From the NCBI GenBank assembly GCA_035640715.1, contig DASQVO010000481.1, forward strand, positions 1 to 8,296: a DNA stretch of 8,296 nt, given 5' to 3'. The first letter of the stretch is position 1, and each line of letters begins with the position of its first letter. Of this stretch, positions 1-6,208 are shown one piece after another. The notes beneath the pieces were generated by a model. The model saw nothing but the letters and a program-made list of their open reading frames with translations, had not been told where the DNA came from and made no database searches. A program made the position numbers and the translations under genes. This DNA comes from DASQVO01 sp035640715. Lineage in GTDB: Bacteria; Actinomycetota; Actinomycetes; Streptosporangiales; Streptosporangiaceae.

Positions 1-335
1 CGCGACGGCCTGCGGGGGTCAGTGACCGGGCCGCGCGGATAGTCCGTTTCCCCGCCGGGGGCGCCCGCCGGGCGATAGCCGCCCGGGCCGCGCTGGCCGC
101 TCCCCGGGCCGCGCTGGCCGCTCCCCGGGCCGCGCCTGTAACCCATCTGCGTGCGCGGGTCGCCGGCCGCGCCGCGCGGGTTCTCGGCTGGGCCGGGCCC
201 GTAGCTCACCGGCGCCGGCGGGTCGGTGGCGGGGCCGCGTGGGTCGCGCGTGCGACGGCCCTGCCCATACTGAGGGTTGCCCGGGGGTGGCATACCGTTC
301 TCGTAGGAGAGTCTTGACGGTACCGATCTTGGCAC
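1..335 (-). CDS. Pro/Gly/Arg-rich protein, 5' part only (runs off left edge)
   Basis: I do not recognise the family. The minus-strand frame starting at GTG 335 stays open to base 1 (111 codons). AGGAGG at 348-343 sits 7 nt before this GTG, which is why I choose it over an ATG at 341 (1 nt from the Shine-Dalgarno) and a GTG at 339 in another frame. Third positions are almost all G or C once the frame passes residue 15, supporting real coding. The visible product begins MPRSVPSRLSYENG, then becomes low-complexity with Pro, Gly, Arg, Gln and Asp, including a repeated GPGSGQR unit. Such disordered N-termini often precede a membrane or enzymatic domain in actinobacterial proteins; that domain would lie left of the window. 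A competing frame (reading MPDRRYVRAKIGTVKT near 357-310) looks protein-like for its first 20 residues, so a start in that frame plus a frameshift cannot be excluded. Confidence 0.6.
   Translation of the reverse strand, partial: MPRSVPSRLSYENGMPPPGNPQYGQGRRTRDPRGPATDPPAPVSYGPGPAENPRGAAGDPRTQMGYRRGPGSGQRGPGSGQRGPGGYRPAGAPGGETDYPRGPVTDPRRPS
85..135 (-). repeat. 21-bp tandem repeat inside the left-edge gene
   Basis: Units at 85-105 and 106-126 are identical 21-mers, followed by a partial third copy at 127-135. The unit is a multiple of three, so it keeps the frame and encodes the repeated GPGSGQR heptad. This looks like slippage expansion within a disordered region. Confidence 0.8.
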
Positions 336-342
336 GCACATA

Positions 343-348
343 CCTCCT
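343..348 (-). promoter_or_regulatory. Ribosome binding site AGGAGG deciding the GTG 335 start
   Basis: The plus strand reads CCTCCT here, giving a full AGGAGG on the minus strand. It is 7 nt from GTG 335, the best spacing among the nearby candidate starts. Confidence 0.65.
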
Positions 349-397
349 GTCGGGCATCCACCTGACGGCTCCCACGAGCGGTAGGTCTACCTCCGTA

Positions 398-403
398 ACA
401 TTA
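398..403 (-). promoter_or_regulatory. Possible -10 box (TAATGT) for the left-edge gene
   Basis: TAATGT on the minus strand fits the TAnnnT pattern of a -10 hexamer. It would give a leader of about 55 nt before GTG 335. The matching -35 position reads CTTCCT, which is poor, so this is only a candidate. Confidence 0.25.
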
Positions 404-796
404 AGGCACCATGACGGGGAAGGAAGCCCGAAGCAGCTCTGGAGTAGTTCTTAATCACCGCGTAAGACTTTCAGAGCAAGATGCAAGCTGGGTGGGCCGC
501 AAACTCATGGGTCCGCGTCCGCTAAGAGCCGTCGCCGTTACTGCCCGCGTTTGTGCACTCGCGCAGCCGAGCGGAGCTGGCCTGGTCTGGGCGACCGAAT
601 CATGTTCGGTATTGATGCTGAACCGGCTGCCAGGTCGCCGATGACAGCTTCGCGGGCATGCGCGCAGGAGTTCAGCGATAACCACGATGAAGGGGAACCT
701 TCCGCACGTGAGCACGTGACTTCGTGGCCGCCGGGACGGTGTTCACGGGTGCCGGCGGGCCGCAGCCCGGGCCGCATGTGCAAGGTAACGCGGCGT

Positions 797-825
797 TTGA
801 CTCTGTTGACTTTGCGACATAGAAG
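797..825 (+). promoter_or_regulatory. Possible sigma-70-type promoter TTGACT-N17-TAGAAG
   Basis: TTGACT at 797-802 is followed after exactly 17 nt by TAGAAG at 820-825. The -35 is a near-consensus match; the -10 lacks the usual final T. A second TTGACT lies at 806-811. No coding region follows on the plus strand, so if active it would make a non-coding or very short transcript. Confidence 0.3.
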
Positions 826-949
826 GCTGGCCGGCTGGACATCCAGCTGGTGCTCGTATTCGTCAGCAACCGGCCCCCGGCTACGGCGGCACGGCACGGT
901 ATGTGCAATGGTTCCCGGGCTTGCGGATGATTCATATGGTGCTGCTGTG

Positions 950-985
950 AATAATTCCATGTCGCCATTTACGTACAGAATTATT
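950..985. repeat. AT-rich inverted repeat, 7-bp arms
   Basis: AATAATT at 950-956 and AATTATT at 979-985 are perfect inverted copies separated by 22 nt. In a genome this GC-rich such an AT-only pair stands out; it could be a protein-binding site or a chance pairing. Confidence 0.4.
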
Positions 986-1222
986 ACCGGCATGCAGAAA
1001 TGCGGCATTCAGCGGCGGAACCGCTATATAGGCCCGGGATAGAACGAAGATCCGCATCATGGCGTTCGGGCTTTACTATGTGAAGGCGATAGTCGTCTCG
1101 GCGTAACGATGGCGCCCTGGGTGCCTTGCCGAAGGCGCGAACTCAGGGTCTGACATTCCCGGCGCATCGCACGATCTCCGGCGGGGATACCTGCACCAGG
1201 GCGGATGGGTCAGCCTTACCGC

Positions 1223-1295
1223 GGTGGCGCGCTACGCTCGGCCACCACGGTGGCGCGTTACGCTCGGCCACCACGGTGGCGCGTTACGCTCGGCC
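1223..1295. repeat. 26-bp tandem repeat, 2.8 copies, with internal palindromes
   Basis: Copies lie at 1223-1248, 1249-1274 and 1275-1295 (truncated). Copies 2 and 3 match exactly over their shared length; copy 1 differs by one base (C for T at 1232). Each junction forms the hyphenated palindrome GCCACC-AC-GGTGGC, at 1241-1254 and 1267-1280, so the palindromes repeat every 26 bp. There are no variable spacers, so this is not a CRISPR array. Confidence 0.85.
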
Positions 1296-1315
1296 GAGGA
1301 CGGTCCAGGATGTGC

Positions 1316-1483
1316 TCACCGCAGCGGTGCAGCGGTAGGGTGCCGCGTTACGACGCCGCGCGCCGTCTTGCCGCGCATGGCATGCCGCCCCGTGCGCCGG
1401 TAACGACGTGCCAGGATCCTGGTTGCCGTGAGGCAGGAACCGAGTGCCCGCCCTGCGACGGAAATCGGCGCGGAGAACGCCAT
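1316..1483 (-). CDS. Possible small basic protein, 55 residues
   Basis: I do not recognise this product. ATG 1483 is preceded by GGGGGAG at 1495-1489 with 5-nt spacing, a good Shine-Dalgarno. About three quarters of the codons end in G or C, clearly better than the overlapping frames. The product begins MAFSAPISVAGRALGSCL and is very rich in Arg and Lys in its middle part (ILARRYRRTGRHAMRGK). I see no transmembrane helix, cysteine cluster or known motif. The same frame stays open upstream to a TTG at 1624, but that extension has no ribosome binding site. It sits downstream of the DUF1275 gene on the same strand, 154 nt after its stop. It may be a real small gene or a lucky open frame in an otherwise gene-free stretch. 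Confidence 0.35.
   Translation of the reverse strand: MAFSAPISVAGRALGSCLTATRILARRYRRTGRHAMRGKTARGVVTRHPTAAPLR
1411..1422. repeat. 12-bp perfect palindrome
   Basis: CCAGGATCCTGG is a perfect palindrome, inside the possible 55-residue ORF. No role is evident. Confidence 0.4.
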
Positions 1484-1493
1484 CGTGACTCCC

Positions 1494-1543
1494 CCTTCGC
1501 GTGCAAGCGTTGGCCCGGTAATGGCTTCCGCCTTGCGCGAAGG
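1494..1543. repeat. Imperfect inverted repeat upstream of the small ORF
   Basis: The arm CCTTCGCGTGCAAG at 1494-1507 is the reverse complement of CTTGCGCGAAGG at 1532-1543 apart from a 2-nt gap; the loop is 24 nt. It lies just before the ribosome binding site of the possible 55-residue ORF, so it could fold in that leader. Confidence 0.4.
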
Positions 1544-1637
1544 CAGATTCCCTGGTCCAAGAGACGTAAACCCTGGGGACGAAAGAATTACGCGAAGCAG
1601 ACGTTGACTCAGAAAGCGGTCCAAAAGGAAAGATGCG

Positions 1638-2561
1638 TTACCGGTTCCTCCGGTCTACGCGGACTAGCCCGGTCCCGATCACGACCACGCCCATGAGCAT
1701 CGCGAGCGGTATCGCCGGCACGGCGGATGGGACGGTGGCGATCAGCAGGCCGCTGAGCCCGGCCCCGGCGACCAGGGCGAGCAGGACAAGGACCCGGCGG
1801 GCGTCGGCTCCACCGCGCCGATCCGGCCTGGCGATCGTGTCGATCAGCGTGGTCAGCGTCCCGGTCAAGTAGGTGGTCGATACCCCGGCGATTCCCAGGA
1901 CGATGACCACGGCACTCTGCATTCCCATGGCGACCGTGGCGACCGCGAGGAGGAAGAACTGGGCCGCCCCCGACGGCTTCGTCCCGGTGATTTCCCATCC
2001 GGCGGCGAAGACCGCGAAGATGGCCGCCTCCGTGATCAGTGTCGCGGTGATCCACGCTGACCAGGGCTTACCGCCATGCCCTGGAGCCGCATCGCCATTC
2101 CGGCACCCGGAGCGGGCCATCCGCGAGCCGCCGGCCACGCCTATCACGTAGCCGGCGAAGCTGACGGCGGCGTGTCCAGCCAGCGCAGCCGACTGGTTGG
2201 CGGCTGCGAGCCCGAGGAAGACAATGTTGGACGTCATTACGCTGGCGAACACGCTGCCGAGCCTGGTGAAGCTGATGACGTCGGTCGCGGCGCTGCCGAT
2301 CGTCAGCAGCACCGCCGCGGTCGTCAGGACGCTGCTGGCTGCCGGCGTCGCGCCGCTGTCCTTCTTACGCGCGCTATCCGCACCGCTATCCGGCTGCGCC
2401 GTGCTGGCCGGCTGCGTGCGGCTGTCCTGCTTCCCCGGGCTGTCCGGCTTCGCGCCGCTGTCCTGCTTCGCGTCACTGTGCGCGTCATCCGGGTCGGCAG
2501 CAGGAGCGCCGGCCGCCTGGGCAGCCGGCCCGCTCTCCTCACGCGGAGCCGTCTCATCCAT
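1638..2561 (-). CDS. DUF1275 (YoaK-type) membrane protein with long hydrophilic N-terminus
   Basis: This is a polytopic inner-membrane protein of unknown function. From the ATG at 2561 it has 307 residues. Residues 1-78 are a hydrophilic stretch rich in Asp, Ser, Lys, Gln and Pro with a degenerate DSGAKPDS-like repeat. From about 79 the DUF1275 pattern begins: a first helix, then a block with SFTRLGSVFASVMTSN (97-112) matching the conserved LG-hVF-MTxN signature, and further hydrophobic segments near 127-144, 171-188, 200-225, 257-276 and 282-300. DUF1275 proteins are usually 220-240 residues, so the surplus is the N-terminal tail. No Shine-Dalgarno precedes ATG 2561. The frame is also open upstream to GTG 2885, where it reads through a VWA remnant, so the true start is uncertain. 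The stop is TAA at 1640-1638, with no clear terminator after it. Confidence 0.75.
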   Translation of the reverse strand: MDETAPREESGPAAQAAGAPAADPDDAHSDAKQDSGAKPDSPGKQDSRTQPASTAQPDSGADSARKKDSGATPAASSVLTTAAVLLTIGSAATDVISFTRLGSVFASVMTSNIVFLGLAAANQSAALAGHAAVSFAGYVIGVAGGSRMARSGCRNGDAAPGHGGKPWSAWITATLITEAAIFAVFAAGWEITGTKPSGAAQFFLLAVATVAMGMQSAVVIVLGIAGVSTTYLTGTLTTLIDTIARPDRRGGADARRVLVLLALVAGAGLSGLLIATVPSAVPAIPLAMLMGVVVIGTGLVRVDRRNR

Positions 2562-2639
2562 TGCTACCAGGACATCATCTTGCGCCGCGGACCAGCAAAC
2601 CGCCCCCTTTAACTGACCGTGGCGTCTTCCATGGCCCTT

Positions 2640-2985
2640 CGGCGCCACCTGCGGCCACGGGGTGTCGCCGTCGGTGAGGACGACGGCGATCGCGGGTCGT
2701 GGCCGCAGCGCGGAAGCCGCCGCGATGCCGGCGCCCATGTCGGTCCCGCCGCCGCCTATGAGCTTGACCTGGCGTGCCGAAGTGACCCGCTGGGCGGGCG
2801 CGACGGCGGCGTCGCAGGCCAGCGCAGCAGCCCGGCCGGGAACGGTCCCGGCCTCCTTGGCGTGGCGGAGGCATTCCTGCGCCACCAGGCGCCGCAGCAG
2901 GTCAGCCTGCCACTTCGGCGATGGCGCGGCGAAGCTCCGCCTCGGCGACCAGCCGGAGGTGGCGTTCGGCGCGCTCGCTGTCCAC
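2640..2985 (-). pseudogene. Remnant of a VWA-like (DUF2201-type) protein, frameshifted and truncated
   Basis: The frame from GTG 2885 encodes about 80 residues that match the C-terminal part of actinobacterial VWA-like proteins: ALACDAAV, then RVTSARQVKLIGGGGTDMGAG, then a hydrophobic strand ending VVLTDGDTPWP. The GGGGTDMG and TDGxTPWP motifs are the recognisable features. The metal-binding DxSGS motif that should precede them is absent. Upstream, GTG 2985 opens another frame with strongly G/C-ending codons (reading ERHLRLVAEAELRRAIAEVAG, split here by its TGA at 2904-2902). Skipping one base at 2904 joins the two into one helix-rich frame, so a single-base frameshift is likely. The codon pattern degrades after about 2640, where the VWA homology ends and the frame runs into the DUF1275 gene. 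In intact loci such proteins usually accompany a MoxR-type AAA ATPase; none is seen here. Confidence 0.55.
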
Positions 2986-3050
2986 CCGTCTACGGTCTCA
3001 CCAACGTGACGGTGCCGCGAACGGATATCGGCCGGTTTGCCGGGCGTTCT

Positions 3051-3125
3051 TCACGGCGGCAGGACACGCCACCGCAGTTCGAACCGCGCGCGGGCCTGGG
3101 CCGACGGGCCGGTGATCAGGCTCAC
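3051..3125 (-). pseudogene. Short coding-like fragment, 24 residues
   Basis: GTG 3125 to TGA 3053-3051 reads with mostly G/C-ending codons (product begins MSLITGPSAQARARFELR). It is in the same frame as the VWA remnant, separated from it by the stop. It has no proper Shine-Dalgarno and matches nothing I recognise. It may be another piece of the same decayed locus, or chance. Confidence 0.25.
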
Positions 3126-3237
3126 TCCTGCTCAGTCCGAAGGAACGGTATCCGGGTGATCGGGCTGAGCGAGTCCGGAACGATGGCCGCATGGCAGCGA
3201 GGGAGGCCGGGGCGGGCGTGGGCGGCGAGGAAAATGC

Positions 3238-3273
3238 GGCCGGGCCAGCGAGGATGGGTTCGCTGGCCCGGCC
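3238..3273 (-). terminator. Strong hairpin 1, likely terminator for the SDR transcript
   Basis: Two perfect 14-bp arms, GGCCGGGCCAGCGA at 3238-3251 and its reverse complement at 3260-3273, enclose the 8-nt loop GGATGGGT. Read on the minus strand the hairpin is followed by GCATTTTCC, a short T run, as expected for an intrinsic terminator of the SDR gene that ends at 3507. Read on the plus strand no T run follows. Confidence 0.55.
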
Positions 3274-3303
3274 CCTTGCCACCGACATCGAGGGGAACTA
3301 CGG

Positions 3304-3340
3304 GGCCGGGCCAGCGAGGATGGGTTCGCCTAGCCCGGCC
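3304..3340 (-). terminator. Hairpin 2, near-copy of hairpin 1
   Basis: The first arm (3304-3317) and the loop (3318-3325) are identical to hairpin 1. The second arm (3326-3340) has one inserted base and one change, leaving an 8-bp and a 4-bp stem around a small internal loop. On the minus strand it is transcribed before hairpin 1 and has no T run of its own. Confidence 0.4.
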
Positions 3341-3492
3341 CTTTGCCACCGGCACAGATGTGACGCACAGGCTCCCCGTCTGGTTCCCTGCTGCCCGAAT
3401 CATTTTGCGGCGCGGCGACTCCCGCCTTCACGATGGGCGGTGGAGGATGCCAATCTGCGAATTCTGGCCCGGACGGTGGCTGGCTGCCGGGG

Positions 3493-3510
3493 CTAGCCTG
3501 CTTCGGCTAG
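3493..3510 (-). terminator. Small hairpin at the SDR stop codon
   Basis: CTAGCC at 3493-3498 and GGCTAG at 3505-3510 form a 6-bp stem with a 6-nt loop, overlapping the TAG stop at 3509-3507. No T run follows, so it is at most a weak terminator or a transcript-end stabiliser. Confidence 0.3.
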
Positions 3511-4592
3511 GCGAAGCGCGCGGCAAGTGCCCGGAATGTTCCCGGTACCGCACCATGCAGCCAGGCCGGGAAGCCAAGCCAGCGGGGAACGAAGGCGACC
3601 GGCTGCTCCCGCTCGATCACCGTCAGCACGGCGCGGCCGACCCGCTGCGCGGAGATGGGGACCGGCCGTCTGCGGTTGTAAGGCCTTCCCCGCCTGGCGA
3701 AGAACGGGGTGTCGATTACGCCCGGCACTACCACTGATACCCCGACGCCAGTGCCTGCAAGCTCGTACCTGAGGCTCTCGGCGAAGTAGTTCAGCCCGGC
3801 CTTGGTCGCCGCGTAGACAGCCTCTTGGGGTGCGCCGGTGGCGCCGGCGATCGAGGAGATGAATACCACCCGCCCCCTGCCGCTCGCAGCGAGCGCCGGG
3901 GTCAGTAGCCTTGTCAGCTCGATCGGCGCGGTCAGGTTCACGGCCACGAGCTGGGCGACCTTGGCGGCGCTCATTTCGGTGAGCGGCCCAGCCCAGCCGA
4001 CGCCCGCGTTGTTGATCAGGATGTCGATGCCGCTGCCCCGTGCGGGCGGCGGGCCGGGCACCTGCATCGGCACGGCGGCGGCCCCGGTGGGCATCGCGAG
4101 CCGTGCGGTCTCCGGCGGCCGCCCGTTGGGTTGCGGTAGCCGCCCGTCGGTCTTTGGCAGCGGCGATTCAGCCGCCAGCGGCGCAGGCCTGATCCCGGGC
4201 CCCGGTATCGCGGCCGGAACATGCGCCTCCAGGTCGGCAAGCGATTCCAGGGTGACATGGGCTGGCAACGGCGCGGACTCCAGCGGTGAGCGGCCGTTGC
4301 GGACTTGCAACGGGACCGGATCGGCCGCTGCTTCATGACCGTCGGCGGACGCGACATCCCAGTTGGCGGCCGCACGTATGGCCGCCACGGCGAGGGCTGC
4401 CGGGCCGTCCGGTGCGGCAAGGTCAGCTTCGAGCGCGATCCCGCCGGTCTCCGCCGCGACCGCCCGCAGGCGCGCCGCGTTCCGTCCCGCCACAAGGACC
4501 CTGGCGCCCGCAGCGGCGAGCGTACGTGCCGTCGCTGCGCCTATGCCAGAAGATCCACCCGTCAGCAGCACCGTCGCGCCCGAGAGCCCCAC
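3507..4592 (-). CDS. SDR-family NAD(P)-dependent oxidoreductase with internal linker
   Basis: A classical short-chain dehydrogenase/reductase, 361 residues from GTG 4592; its substrate cannot be told from sequence. Seen: cofactor motif TGGSSGIG at 11-18; NNAG at 194-197; and a full catalytic tetrad of Asn219, Ser247 (FISSIAG), Tyr260 and Lys264 (YAATK). Arg37 after the second strand (VAGRN) would suit NADP(H). Classical SDRs are about 250 residues and have the DhxD/strand-3 region close to NNAG. Here about 110 Pro- and Ala-rich residues (roughly 77-187) lie between helix C and strand 4; without them the length is 251. The insertion keeps the frame and has slightly looser codon use than the core. 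No strong Shine-Dalgarno is seen before GTG 4592 (GGGAAAG is about 9 nt away). The gene ends in a region with hairpins and is followed by the decayed VWA locus. Confidence 0.9.
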   Translation of the reverse strand: MGLSGATVLLTGGSSGIGAATARTLAAAGARVLVAGRNAARLRAVAAETGGIALEADLAAPDGPAALAVAAIRAAANWDVASADGHEAAADPVPLQVRNGRSPLESAPLPAHVTLESLADLEAHVPAAIPGPGIRPAPLAAESPLPKTDGRLPQPNGRPPETARLAMPTGAAAVPMQVPGPPPARGSGIDILINNAGVGWAGPLTEMSAAKVAQLVAVNLTAPIELTRLLTPALAASGRGRVVFISSIAGATGAPQEAVYAATKAGLNYFAESLRYELAGTGVGVSVVVPGVIDTPFFARRGRPYNRRRPVPISAQRVGRAVLTVIEREQPVAFVPRWLGFPAWLHGAVPGTFRALAARFA

Positions 4593-4759
4593 AGTCTCTT
4601 ACTTTCCCTTATGTGACCCGGCAACCACAAGAAGGGATACTTAACTGCTGGCCTGCGAGCGTGCGGGAGTGAGCGCGATCACACCAGTGTCGCTGCCATC
4701 ATCGGGATGTGGGTGACTGGGCACGGTTCTGCGTTGCCCCCGCGCGTGTCCCGATCCGG
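4593..4759. other. Gap between the SDR and CBS genes
   Basis: This 167-nt gap must hold the SDR promoter, but no good -35/-10 pair is visible. A nested inverted repeat just after the CBS stop, outer ATCGGGA 4701-4707 with TCCCGAT 4749-4755 and inner GGGCA 4719-4723 with TGCCC 4735-4739, could end the CBS transcript, though no T run follows. Confidence 0.3.
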
Positions 4760-5209
4760 TCACCGCCGGGGGCTGGCCGTGCCCTGGCTGACCGGCTCGC
4801 GCGGGTTCCCGGCTGATCGCGGCTGTGCCGGAACCGATGTCGCTGACCAGCACCGGACGATGTCCCGCATCGACAGCAGGCCGACGGCCTCGGTTCCCTC
4901 GATGACGACTAGGTGCCGGAACCCGCCGCGGATCATCGCCGCGGCCGCCTCCGCCAGCGTCCACTCCGGTGCGGCGAACACGAGATCCGAGGTGCAGTGG
5001 TGGCCGGCGAACTCGGCATCAGGGTCCTCGCCGGCGCCGACCGAGTCGAGAATGTCGCGTTCGGTCAGGATCCCCACGCCCTCATGGTCGGGATCGATCA
5101 CAACCGCGGCGCCCACCCGGCGCGCCGACATCATGCGCGCCGCGTCGCGCAGCGAATGCGCCGGCCCGATCGTCAGGACAAGCTTGGACATGCCGTCTCG
5201 TACGTTCAT
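4760..5209 (-). CDS. Two-CBS-domain protein
   Basis: A 149-residue protein made of a tandem CBS pair (Bateman module), which commonly binds adenine nucleotides and senses energy or redox state. CBS1 spans about 8-58 and carries the signature GILTERDIL at 46-54. CBS2 spans about 70-122 and ends with GLLSMRDIVRCW. The last 27 residues are a polar, probably disordered tail. There is no attached enzyme or transporter domain, so it is a stand-alone CBS protein whose partner is unknown. ATG 5209 is preceded by GGGGTGG about 6 nt upstream, an acceptable Shine-Dalgarno. A GC-rich hairpin at 5296-5312 separates it from hisN, so it probably has its own transcript. Confidence 0.85.
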   Translation of the reverse strand: MNVRDGMSKLVLTIGPAHSLRDAARMMSARRVGAAVVIDPDHEGVGILTERDILDSVGAGEDPDAEFAGHHCTSDLVFAAPEWTLAEAAAAMIRGGFRHLVVIEGTEAVGLLSMRDIVRCWSATSVPAQPRSAGNPREPVSQGTASPRR

Positions 5210-5295
5210 GGTCGGCCACCCCGGGTTGCTCGCTGATACGGCGGTACTTTGTGAACTTGTGACGCCGTTCAGATAAGCATCCGTGAAAACGCCGC

Positions 5296-5312
5296 CGGGG
5301 GCAAGGCCCCCG
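5296..5312 (-). terminator. Intrinsic terminator after hisN
   Basis: A 7-bp stem CGGGGGC / GCCCCCG with an AAG loop. On the minus strand it follows the hisN stop by 37 nt and is trailed by CGGCGTTTTCAC, a short T run. Confidence 0.55.
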
Positions 5313-5349
5313 CGTCAGTCCCGATCGGTACCTGAGGCCACGCAGCGCC

Positions 5350-6132
5350 TCAGCCTTTGAGCCTGGTCAGCACCTCGTCGTGGAGATGCCCATTGGTGCA
5401 GACGACGCTCCCGCCGTCGGGGGTCCGCGTGCCGCCCACGTCGGTAAAGCGGCCACCTGCCTCCTCGATGATGACCTGCAGCGCGGCCAGGTCCCACAGG
5501 GAGACCTCCGGTTCGAGGGACACGTCGACCGCGCCCTCGGCGACGAGGACATGCGACCAGAAATCCCCGTACGCGCGGGTCCGCCAGACGGCGCGCGTCA
5601 GGCCGAGGAAGCCGTCGAGCTTGCCGCGTTCCTCCCAGCCGCTGAGGCTCGAGTACGAGAGTGACGCGTCACCAAGCTCCGTTACTCCCGACACGGTGCA
5701 GCGCGACGCCTTCGTAAGGCTGCGGCCCGTCCATGCGCCGCCGTCCCTGGCCGCCCACCATCGCCGGCCGAGCGCCGGGGCGGACACGACGCCCACCACG
5801 ACCTCCTCGCCGTCCATCAAGCCGATGAGCGTCGCCCAGACCGGGACGCCGCGGACGTAGTTCTTCGTTCCGTCGATGGGATCCAGTACCCAGTAGCGCG
5901 GCCCGCTTCCGCTCCGGCCGAATTCCTCGCCGAGCACCCCGTCGCGCGGCCGCGCCCTGCGCAGCACGTTACGCAGTGATTCCTCGACGGCGCGATCGGC
6001 ATCAGTTACCGGGGTCAGGTCCGGCTTGGTCTCGACTTTTAGATCAAGCGCACGGAAACGCCGGGTCGTGATGTCATCGGCCGCGTCTGCGAGGACATGC
6101 GCGAAGCGCAAGTCGTCGTCATAACGTGCCAC
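5350..6132 (-). CDS. hisN: Histidinol-phosphatase, inositol-monophosphatase fold
   Basis: Removes phosphate from L-histidinol phosphate in histidine biosynthesis, a Mg-dependent cytoplasmic enzyme; this is the actinobacterial HisN type of the IMPase superfamily. From GTG 6132 it has 260 residues, normal for the family. Metal and catalytic motifs are all present: GEEFG at 68-72, WVLDPIDGT at 81-89 (Asp84, Asp87) and WDLAA at 213-217 (Asp214). The N-terminal block with KVETKPDLTPVTDADRAVE (32-50) is typical of HisN rather than of SuhB-type inositol phosphatases, but activity on other sugar phosphates cannot be excluded. The frame is open to a TTG at 6207, but that extension has no family match and would run into the divergent gene at 6209. 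The Shine-Dalgarno for 6132 is weak (GGCGG about 12 nt away). A terminator follows the stop. Confidence 0.88.
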   Translation of the reverse strand: MARYDDDLRFAHVLADAADDITTRRFRALDLKVETKPDLTPVTDADRAVEESLRNVLRRARPRDGVLGEEFGRSGSGPRYWVLDPIDGTKNYVRGVPVWATLIGLMDGEEVVVGVVSAPALGRRWWAARDGGAWTGRSLTKASRCTVSGVTELGDASLSYSSLSGWEERGKLDGFLGLTRAVWRTRAYGDFWSHVLVAEGAVDVSLEPEVSLWDLAALQVIIEEAGGRFTDVGGTRTPDGGSVVCTNGHLHDEVLTRLKG

Positions 6133-6208
6133 CCGCGAAACGGTACCGCCTTGACGAGTCCGGTGACCAGGCGGGCGCCGGTGTGGCGCGGCGCGGCAGA
6201 CTAGCAAG

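Larger units (their letters stand above)
404..1222. other. Gene-poor stretch with AT-richer patch
   Basis: No frame on either strand shows the G/C-ending codon pattern of the real genes nearby, and the long ORFs on both strands overlap one another with mixed composition. The stretch around 930-1030 is clearly AT-richer than the rest of the window. It holds promoter-like hexamers near 797-825 and several short inverted repeats: 834-839 with 842-847, 950-956 with 979-985, and the palindrome GCGG-AA-CCGC at 1015-1024 just before TATATA at 1025-1030. No tRNA or rRNA is visible. Confidence 0.5.
3238..3351. repeat. Direct repeat, two ~47-bp copies 66 bp apart
   Basis: 3238-3284 and 3304-3351 are near-identical, including the hairpin and the trailing CC(C/T)TTGCCACCG. 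The copies differ by a one-base insertion and about three substitutions. The 19 nt between them are not repeated. This looks like a local duplication or two copies of an extragenic palindromic element. Confidence 0.85.

Noticed and set aside
538..1042. Two long overlapping ORFs on opposite strands (156 and 163 residues)
   Set aside because: Neither shows G/C-ending codon bias, a convincing ribosome binding site or any recognisable motif.
1223..1295. CRISPR-like array
   Set aside because: The repeats are directly adjacent with no variable spacers, and no cas gene is present.
3077..3084. TTCGAAC resembling a tRNA T-loop
   Set aside because: No acceptor stem, anticodon arm or D arm can be folded around it.
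3122..3403. Minus-strand ORF across the paired hairpins
   Set aside because: It owes its openness to the GC-rich repeats and resembles no protein.
4016..4495. ORF in another minus-strand frame inside the SDR gene
   Set aside because: Arg/Pro-rich shadow frame of the SDR coding sequence.
6133..6207. 25-residue N-terminal extension of HisN from TTG 6207
   Set aside because: It has no family match, and the normal 260-residue HisN length is reached from GTG 6132.
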